Source: Planctomycetota bacterium (lineage in GTDB: Bacteria > Planctomycetota > PUPC01 > JACPCR01). Taken from it: a stretch of DNA of 64,000 nt. The notes below the pieces were generated by a model, which did not search any database, was not told where the DNA came from, and was given only the letters and a program-made list of their open reading frames with translations. This document shows, one piece after another, positions 63,975 through 64,000 of this stretch. How positions within the stretch are numbered: the stretch's first letter is position 1; every line of letters begins with the position of its first letter. The position numbers were made by a program, and so were the translations under genes. The DNA lies in the NCBI GenBank assembly GCA_027625095.1, contig JAQBXN010000023.1, positions 18,764 to 82,763 of the forward strand. The letters run 5' to 3'.

Positions 63975-64000
63975 GGAGGACTTCGCTAATTGTGGTTCAC
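63971..64000 (+). CDS. start of the next operon gene (3' truncated)
   Basis: ATG at 63971 overlaps the stop of the giant gene (ATGA) and is preceded by GGGAGAGGAA; ten codons (MRRTSLIVVH) are visible before the window ends, possibly the start of a signal peptide or membrane segment. The product cannot be identified. Confidence 0.5.
   Translation, partial: MRRTSLIVVH

Overview
The window looks like chromosomal DNA of a Gram-negative, heterotrophic bacterium of the PVC group (Planctomycetota, Verrucomicrobiota, Lentisphaerota) or a nearby uncultured phylum such as Sumerlaeota or Hydrogenedentota. The reasons are Tat-exported Gfo/Idh/MocA oxidoreductases, HEAT-repeat and PQQ-type propeller proteins, giant secreted multidomain proteins, a MoxR-DUF58-VWA-DUF4175/DUF4159-type operon, and an arabinose-5-phosphate isomerase, which implies Kdo-LPS. 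No rRNA or marker gene fixes the phylum, so this is inference.

Layout. 1-8100: the end of a secreted protein, two paralogous Tat-type Gfo/Idh oxidoreductases separated by a 23S-IVS-type four-helix-bundle gene that is bracketed by inverted GGAG/CTCC arrays, a 1097-residue HEAT protein and a Uma2-family gene. 8100-13660: an RNB ribonuclease, tRNA-Cys, a CinA/PncC amidohydrolase (minus strand), xylose isomerase, a methyltransferase, a VTT-domain membrane protein and a decayed zinc-ribbon ORF. 13766-19218: a REC-GAF histidine kinase, then a fusion of an FlhF-N-like segment, two Cdc48-type AAA+ domains and a receiver domain, interrupted by a one-base frameshift, then DinB-like and PhyH-like genes. 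19562-26143: one 2193-residue secreted protein. 26210-41668: a DUF433/DUF5615 toxin-antitoxin pair whose toxin is truncated, a cupin-like oxygenase, an exonuclease-helicase of the DinG family, KdsD, a nucleotidyltransferase-HD protein, a Tat-exported phosphatase-superfamily protein, a membrane protein, a third Gfo/Idh enzyme, an epimerase-like SDR, a PQQ-like propeller and a glycosidase-like lipoprotein.

41941-64000 is one plus-strand operon of at least ten genes, most with start and stop codons overlapping: MoxR ATPase, DUF58, two VWA membrane proteins, a large membrane-anchored beta protein, a DUF4159 protein, a glycosidase-like protein with a C-terminal NPCBM-like domain, a HEAT protein, a 2307-residue secreted protein and the start of another gene. 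The first six form a known type of envelope module of unknown task; the last ones are exported carbohydrate-type proteins that probably depend on it or are regulated with it.

The strongest unexplained signal is repetitive DNA at gene starts and junctions. CTCC/GGAG octamer-like arrays, TACGTAA and AACCTGC palindromes and a 648-bp palindrome-rich element with 25-bp flanking direct repeats sit exactly between or at the start of genes. In at least two, probably three, secreted proteins the repeats are translated in frame as part of the signal peptide.
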